This document shows positions 57,561 through 64,000 of a stretch of DNA of 64,000 nucleotides, in pieces. The DNA comes from Gonocerus acuteangulatus (lineage: Eukaryota > Arthropoda > Insecta > Hemiptera > Coreidae), in NCBI GenBank assembly GCA_946811695.1, contig OX328124.1, forward strand, positions 86,022,030 through 86,086,029, given 5' to 3'. Made by a program: the position numbers and the translations under genes. The notes beneath the pieces are model-generated. The model was not told where the DNA came from, ran no database searches, and saw only the letters and a list, made by a program, of their open reading frames with translations. How positions within the stretch are numbered: position 1 is the stretch's first letter; the number at the start of each line of letters is the position of its first letter.

Positions 57561-60468
57561 AAAATTCTGGCAGCGTGGGCATCTTGTGCGGTCTTATTCC
57601 CTTATATCGAAAGAAATCATTGATGATTATGAAATATATTTTTTATTTGTGTTAATTATTGTGTAGCACTTAGTATTTTGAGCATATATGTCTTCCGTTG
57701 CACAATTAAGTTCATTTTAATATTTAAAACAAACTGTTTAATTATTAATTTTAATGCGGCATTTAGTGCAGTTAATTATTTATAATATTGAAACTGTTAT
57801 TTATTAACAACTTATCCAGTAAAGAAAACAACTGAGGATTGTTGTCAATATAATCAAATTAAAGATATTAAATGAATTTATAAAGCCGTCAAACGTACTC
57901 CATTGATCGTGTCAAATCAATTAATTAGACGGATTAAGTAGAAACCATTCATTTATAATTAAGCTCCATGAAATTGGATATAAAGAGAATAGCATTGAAC
58001 GCCACATCCACTTGCTACTCCAATTTAAAGAATTCATTGATTTTTCCAATAGTTAGACCTGCCTCTGCCAAATTACTTTTGAATGCTTACTAATTTCTAC
58101 CTATGTAAATTAAATCCTACTTAAATTTGTTTAAAATAATTATTATATTGAATAAACTAATTTAATTTATCCCCTTGTCTTTTTATATAATAATGCTCAG
58201 GCAATTTACCAATTGTGCTAATTAGCACTCCTATTTATAATTAAATAATGCGAAATAAATACAGAAATACAGGAACATTAATAGAAAAGCATTTATATAA
58301 AATGATAATTATTACAAGTGACTTGCAATTTATAAACTGAATGCAAGTGATGATTTATAAATATCATCAGTTATTTACATATCGAAACGCTCTGTGTGAT
58401 TATAGAAATATCTTTATCTAAGTTTTAATAGGAACTATATTCGATTTATATAACGAAATTTGGCAAAACACTACATACGATTATTGAAGTTAGGAATTAT
58501 AAATTATGTATATATGAAACTATTACACTTGGAAATTTATTATTTTATCAAAAATTGAAATGTTAATAAATAATGGTTACAATTTATTTATTCGAAAGAA
58601 AAGTTCGCATGCCTAAAAATACAAAAAGCTGCATTTTTCAAAATTGATTTATCACAATGATTCCAAATTTTGTGCATGTCAGGGTTTAATGTATTAGAAT
58701 CGAATTCCAACGGCTTGGCTCAAATTTTTTAAGGTTCAATTGTCCTGTGGTTCAGTTCACCCCCTCCCACCTTCTAAAATTGTGGAAAAAACACATCTTG
58801 GATGCTCTTATAATAAAACTGAATGAAGTGGCTCTAGCTCTTGCGTCGCGAATTTGACAGGACATTATGGCTAGAAACAAAGTTTGATATTGCGGGAATG
58901 AAATTTTAATCATTGGTGAGAATTACTGATTTAAAAGGCTAACGTAAAACGCTATACGCAGTAAAAATGGTATTTATTTACTTCCCAAATGGCATTTTCT
59001 AAAGTTGTACCCTCAATCTGGGAATCCTTTAATGCACCATAATAGTCTTTCCCAAAGCTAACCACAGTTTACACTTATGATGGTTTTTAATGCGCGAGAT
59101 TCGCCCATGAAACAATTTTCCGGTAGAAGGATTCTGCTGGTTAACGAACTTAACGTTTTGAACTAACAAAGTATTTTTATACCAAATTTTATCGAATTCG
59201 AATCATTGAGCCTATGAGATAGACAAATATATATGTATAACTTTGAACAGCCATTATTTTCGTGATCAATGGGTCTTGAAACTCCCCTTGGAGGGAGGGA
59301 GGAAACGCGCGAAAAAGAGGGACACAAAATTCTAAATGCACTAAGAGTACGTCGGATACCAAACCGAATATTCTCTAGTGGTTTGATATTGGACTGTATC
59401 TGTTGTAGGTATGAGATATCTGTATTGGAACATATCCTATTGGCCTCCAATTTAGAAACCATAGGAACAAAAGCACCCTCGGCTCACGCATCCTGTTTAC
59501 TGCAAATGAACATAGCAATCCAATGACCATTTCCAACTGACGCTCTGAATTTCCATGAATATTCAATCCGCCGATTCAGCTGCCCGATTAATAAATGTCT
59601 CCTCTCCATTCGACTCTATTATTTCTGGATCTATTTTGTGATTGGAGACCATTCCGGGGTAATTTAGACGAAAAGTGATTGATTAATGGAATGCAGCTTC
59701 ATTTTCATAAACATTGTTGATTTAATCAATGAATTTTAAAACCTTATTATTTTGCGCAATATACATTCTGCTCATTTAACAATGTTACTTTAATTCACGT
59801 AGGGAGAGCCAGTTTTACTCACCCCTTGGTGAGTCATGGATTCAATTCTAATGATGATCTTTAACAGTAAGATATATATAAGTAGTCACAATGAAAATAC
59901 TATTAATTTGTTTATATTTGTGCCCCATAGGTAAGACACCATGTCACATATTTGCAATTGTTCAGAAGAGCCAGTTTTTCATTACTTTCACCTATTAAAA
60001 TTTGTTTCTCCGTTAGGTACTTATAGAAACAGTTTAAAGAAAATTGTTCACATTGTTATTGGTATTGATAAGTAATTGGAAGTATTGATCATAGTTAAAC
60101 AATGCCAAGCCCTCCACATAGTGTATTTTACCTCTAATGAAATTGGACATGATTTTATTTTTCACTGTCTTATCTTCGTTAATTGTGTGAACATGACATA
60201 GTGCTTTATATCATTATATGGATCGAAAAATTCACATTAAGAACATTTTGTTAAATAAATTCTATAAAAAATGGACATGTTGTCCATTACCTCCGGGGTA
60301 CAGATATAAAAAGAGGCAAAATTTAATCAAAATTAGAACTACGTAAAGTATCTTTTTTTTGTGGAAATTACGAAACTAATTTTATGTTATACGGCTGTGG
60401 TTTTGTTGCGAGCATATATCAGAGTTTAAAAAACATCAAAAAATGACATTTATTTTCTAAAATCAATG
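57559..60468. other. Presumed intron, AT-rich
   Basis: No exon recognised. A GGTTAACGAACTTAACG stretch near 59138-59154 may be a small Helentron-like relic. Confidence 0.35.
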
Positions 60469-60774
60469 AGTCCCGTAAAAAACCAAGAAGGCCCAGAAAA
60501 GCAGTTGCTGTAGAGGTCTCTTAGTCTTGACAATACAGCACCCCAGGAAGATAGTGTGGTCAGTATTATGATCCGGCTGCCAGATTTCACCCTTTGCAGG
60601 TACACATTAATAAATTAATTTAAGGCTGGGTGGGCCTCGGGACAGTCGGGAAGCCGATTTTAGCCCACGAACGAAGTCACCAGAAGACAAAATCCTTCGT
60701 GCGCTCAAGTTTTGTTAACTCATATCCAGCATATTAGTTCATTGCTCTACCACTGTGCTAACATCACCCTCTGG
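60469..60774 (-). repeat. SINE family 2, diverged copy
   Basis: The reverse complement begins with GATGTTAGCACAGTGGTAGA (A box) and continues with a damaged B box (GAGTTAACAAAACT). It keeps CCCACCCAGCC, TTAAATTAATTTATTAATG and ACCACACTATC as in 51481-51814, ending TTTTTTACGGGACT. The terminal hairpin is degraded. Older than the 51.5-kb copy. Confidence 0.8.
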
Positions 60775-61753
60775 CATTCATTTTAGATTGTAGATTGTTG
60801 TTAATAATCCATGGTTTTATATTGTTCGGGAGCGTTCTAATGTTAATCTCAAGGAAAAGGGAACAAATACCAAACTCATTAGTAAAAATAAGATATGTTA
60901 TTCTGAGATGTTAGTAGCTAGCCCATTACCTCATTCCCAACTGTTCGAGTAATTAACTGGAAGTAGACAACTAACCATGGGTGTAATTTGGAGATCTAGT
61001 GTCTAATCAACAAAGATCATCTGAAGATGTTATTCCAATTCTAGTTCCTAGAGTGCATGGAATACCTTTATCAACTTAACTCAAACTTTGCCATAAAATA
61101 ACACAGTTTGATTAAAACACAGTCTGCATTCAATTTGTGAAGCCTTTGGATTACAAAAATATAAATACATGGCTCATTAAGAAATTATAATTAAATAAAT
61201 TTCCTCTGGTTCCCACATTCCGGCTTCTCTATCCAGCGGTGTCATCCTTATGGCAATTATATTTCGGCCAAATCCCATTGACCTTCACCAGTATTGTGTA
61301 GGTAGGCAGGAGGTAATATTTCCAACAATTTTCCATTCGATTTTTAGAATTGACTGAAAGTCAGTTTTTCTATCGAAAACTAGAATTTTAAGTCAGTTTT
61401 AGGATAGTTAATATATTCAGTTTTCTGAAACGAAATATGCAGATGTACTTTCCCTGCAATTACTTGTAGGATCTCAATTTGTACATGGGCAGGGGCAATG
61501 CCTCGAGTTAAAATCCATAGATCATCATGAAACCTAAAAAGTCAACTATAGTATATGTTCTAACTCACTTCATAGGTTGATCCTCATTTTTCTATACCCG
61601 TTTTTGAAAAATTTGTTGAAAACTTAGTTGAACAGCGTAGTGAGTTTTTCAGTGTATCACTTTGGGAATTGTTGTTCAAATGACGCCTGCGATGGGTCGC
61701 CATTAATGCCTTAAACGCGTGGTGGCGCGTAGGTAGCTCAACACCAATGTACA

Positions 61754-61793
<40 letters not shown>

Positions 61794-62182
61794 TAATTTT
61801 TCCATTTAACACCAGTTTCCGAAAAAGACTGTCCATTTTTATAAAAAACGTTCAGTTAGTCGAGATAAGCCAAAGACCTTTCTGGTAATTTCCTTTTAAT
61901 GAAGTGACCCCAAGTTTTTTGTGACTGCGTAGGAAAGGCAATGTATATTGACTTTGGAGGCCACTTAACCTTTTTAAACATTCAATTAAATTATTGAGGA
62001 GGTATTTTACAGAACTGCCTCTCAATTCAAATACCAATAAAGAAAGTACATAAAGGTATGAGCGAAGGTGGGAGAGAATGCTACTGAAGTAACGTTATTC
62101 TTCAGGACTTTTTTTTATTATAGATTATTTTAATTATAGCTGGGGATATCATAGTGATATCTATTTCATGCCAACATTTTGT
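60775..62182. other. Presumed intron with (TG)n
   Basis: Contains a TATG/(TG)n microsatellite at 61762-61792. No exon or repeat family recognised. Confidence 0.4.
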
Positions 62183-62310
62183 AATGCTACTGGCCCGTAG
62201 TTTTCCTAGCGGTTACCCATCCAAGATTTGGCAACCCCGGCGTTGCTTAACTTCGAAGATAGTTCGGGAACTGGTTTATTCAACGTAGACCAGTGGGGGT
62301 TCACGTTGCC
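62183..62310 (-). pseudogene. Full-length-like 5S rRNA relic
   Basis: The minus strand reads GGCAACG...CACTGG, ACGTTGAATAAACCAGTTCC, CGAAGTTAAGCAACGCCGGG and CTTGGATGGGTAACCGCTAG. It continues with GAAAACTACGGG toward TAGCATTAC. Unlike the two 5S-derived SINEs it keeps the segment after GGGTAACC (CGCTAGGAAAACTACGGG) that they lack. It is therefore either an old 5S pseudogene or a different 5S SINE lineage. Many substitutions exclude a functional 5S gene, and no shared SINE tail follows. Confidence 0.7.
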
Positions 62311-62402
62311 GAATACACTATTATGCAAGATGTTTAATTATCTAGGTCTCAGCCTAGACTTGTTTGTTCTAATTGAAACCATAGTTGGTTGCACATATTA
62401 GT

Positions 62403-62570
62403 GCAGCGAAGGTCATAACCACGTTGAGTACACCGGTTCCCATAGATCGCCGAGGTTAAGCTACGTCGGGTGTGGCCAGTACCTGAATGGGTGAACGACC
62501 ACGTGCTTTTGGCATTATAAAAGGGTGGCAACCTGTAGATAGGCCAGCGCTAATGGCTCAGTTGTAGACT
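62403..62570 (+). mobile_element. 5S rRNA-derived SINE (family 3), copy 2
   Basis: Begins with a mutated 5S start, then ACCACGTTGAGTACACCGG, GAGGTTAAGCTACGTCGGG and CCTGAATGGGTGAACGACCA, with the same internal 5S deletion as the copy at 44151-44332. It then has CATTATAAAAGGGTGGCAAC and the beginning of the shared tail, AGCGCTAATGGCTCA. The 3' part of the tail and the poly(A) have decayed. It lies about 90 bases from, and opposite to, the 5S relic at 62183-62310. Confidence 0.85.
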
Positions 62571-64000
62571 AGGTACTAAAATCCTAGAATAACATATTAT
62601 ATACCTACCCATGTTTTTGGCAATGATTTTTTTTATATAAAACAGCTGAATATCTTTCAATTGTTGTTTTCAGTAAAAGTAAAAATTATCAGAAAAAGAC
62701 CGTCGCATTGGAGTTGTATATTTAAGCACATTCCACATAAAGGTTGTTAGCTTACGCATTACTGAAATATGGAGCTTAAAATAACTGATATATATAGTCA
62801 GAAATCGGAAGTCTGGAAGTCTTTGCAAAGTTTGAGACTTACGAGTATGCTCCTCCTCTTTAATGGAGGCGTTTTTTCAAACGGTACCTGCAATAACTAT
62901 GCTTCAAATAATGGAGCACCGAAATACGGCCGATTACTAATGTATGTAATTCATTAACAGGTGAAAAACAAAACAAACCTAGATAGCTTCGCTCGATACC
63001 AAGTTTTATTTCGAACAACAGTGATTATTACCACTATCTTGTTAACAGAAACAAACTTATTCTGATTGTTTCACAAGCAGATAACAATACTCAAAAGAGT
63101 AATACTAGACAAAAAATGTAAAATCCGCTTTTACATACAAACTAGACAGAACACAATTCCAAAAAACGAATGCGGCCACATTAATTCAAACTCCCAACAT
63201 CATTAATTACAAAATTGACAAAAAACATTTCCCCTATATACTCCACCGTTTTCCAAAAGCGGTTTTGAATAGTGCTATTCGATATTTTTCCCAGCCTCCA
63301 AACAATTCCTATTTGTGTGTTCCGAAACATTAACCTTTTTTTATATTCAGGTGTATTAAGTGTAGGCACCGTAATTCTTTCAGAGTTTAAAAAAAACTAT
63401 ATCTCCAAAACAAAAAAAATTGAGGTGTTTGTGCCAACGTTTCGGCTTGATTTTCAAACCTTTATACGAAAGTAACAATTCCGAAGTTTTAATCACTTAT
63501 TTCTCCGATTGGCATTGCCCCATCGAAAATTGCTTGAGAGCCTGTTTTGAAGAGAATTTAGTGAGCTTCGAATGATTTATCAGGATTTCCCAACCGTTTT
63601 CAAGATATTTCAGAAAATCTACGAAGACCCCGAACTTTTCATGCCTGTTAATACAATTTTTATATTTCTAATACATCATTAACTCTAAACACAACCAAAA
63701 TTTAAATATCTTAATTTAGATAAATTTCAAAAGTCTGGAAAAATTTTCAACTCAATCGATCGTTTTTGAAAACTCAAACCAAAAAATAGTTAGGAAAACT
63801 AGTTCTATCAATTCTTCTCATAAACGGTTACAGATATCGCTTTTAAAAATGGTTTCACTCGTTTTTATACGTTAGGAATCCTCAAGTAAAATTGTTCCTT
63901 CAAACAGATTAAAGCAAAAACTTCCTTCGAAGGATTTTTTTTACCAGTTTTCTTCAAAATCGTATCCACTTTTGTGGAAGCATCAAAGTGTAGAGAACTA
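62571..64000. other. Presumed intron
   Basis: No exon, RNA gene or repeat family recognised. Confidence 0.35.

Noticed and set aside
62403..62520. A functional 5S rRNA gene (also 44228-44332 and 62183-62310)
   Set aside because: Internal deletion or many substitutions, a SINE tail or no terminator T-run at the right place; these are 5S-derived repeats.

Overview
The window looks like intronic or intergenic DNA from an AT-rich, repeat-dense arthropod genome, most likely an insect. The only convincing host-gene sequence is one 139-base exon at 46816-46954 on the plus strand. It encodes the start of an immunoglobulin domain of the lachesin / dpr-interacting-protein (DIP) type and is flanked by good splice sites. 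No neighbouring exon of that gene was found, so most of the window is probably long introns of a neuronal cell-surface gene. The species cannot be named from the sequence.

Almost everything else recognisable is mobile DNA. 1-8 kb: TA microsatellites, a degraded tRNA-derived SINE, a LINE 3' fragment and a short inverted-repeat element (MITE A). 8.9-10.6 kb, minus: a nearly intact multi-copy, zinc-finger-containing, transposase-like gene broken by one frameshift. 11.95-13.03 kb: a Helitron/Helentron-like non-autonomous element carrying a ~143-bp internal satellite; a second copy lies inverted at 47.4-48.8 kb with one more satellite unit. 13.2-17.4 kb: a near-full-length but defective LINE with an intact ORF1. 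19.3-20.2 kb: nested MITEs. 20.4-26.74 kb, minus: a complete-ended BEL/Pao LTR retrotransposon with 607-bp LTRs that look identical and a perfect 5-bp target duplication, but which has lost RNase H and the integrase core. 26.75-27.56 kb: another nested inverted-repeat element.

28-46 kb: LINE tails, two TTAA-flanked piggyBac-like MITEs, a ~600-base polypurine block, tandem repeats and SINEs. 51-57 kb: two adjacent SINEs with target-site duplications and several long foldback elements, one nested in another. 57-62.6 kb: a SINE tail, a second copy of the other SINE family and a pair of oppositely oriented 5S-rRNA-derived sequences.

The most coherent biological signal is a set of SINEs with different Pol III heads (one tRNA-like, one 5S rRNA-derived) that carry the same 3' tail, a CGGCGC...GCGCCG hairpin just before poly(A). 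This suggests that one partner LINE mobilises both. The second is the Helentron-like family, whose internal satellite changes copy number between insertions. No prokaryotic-style operons, CRISPR arrays or bona fide rRNA/tRNA genes were seen. All assignments are by eye; no alignment or database search was run.
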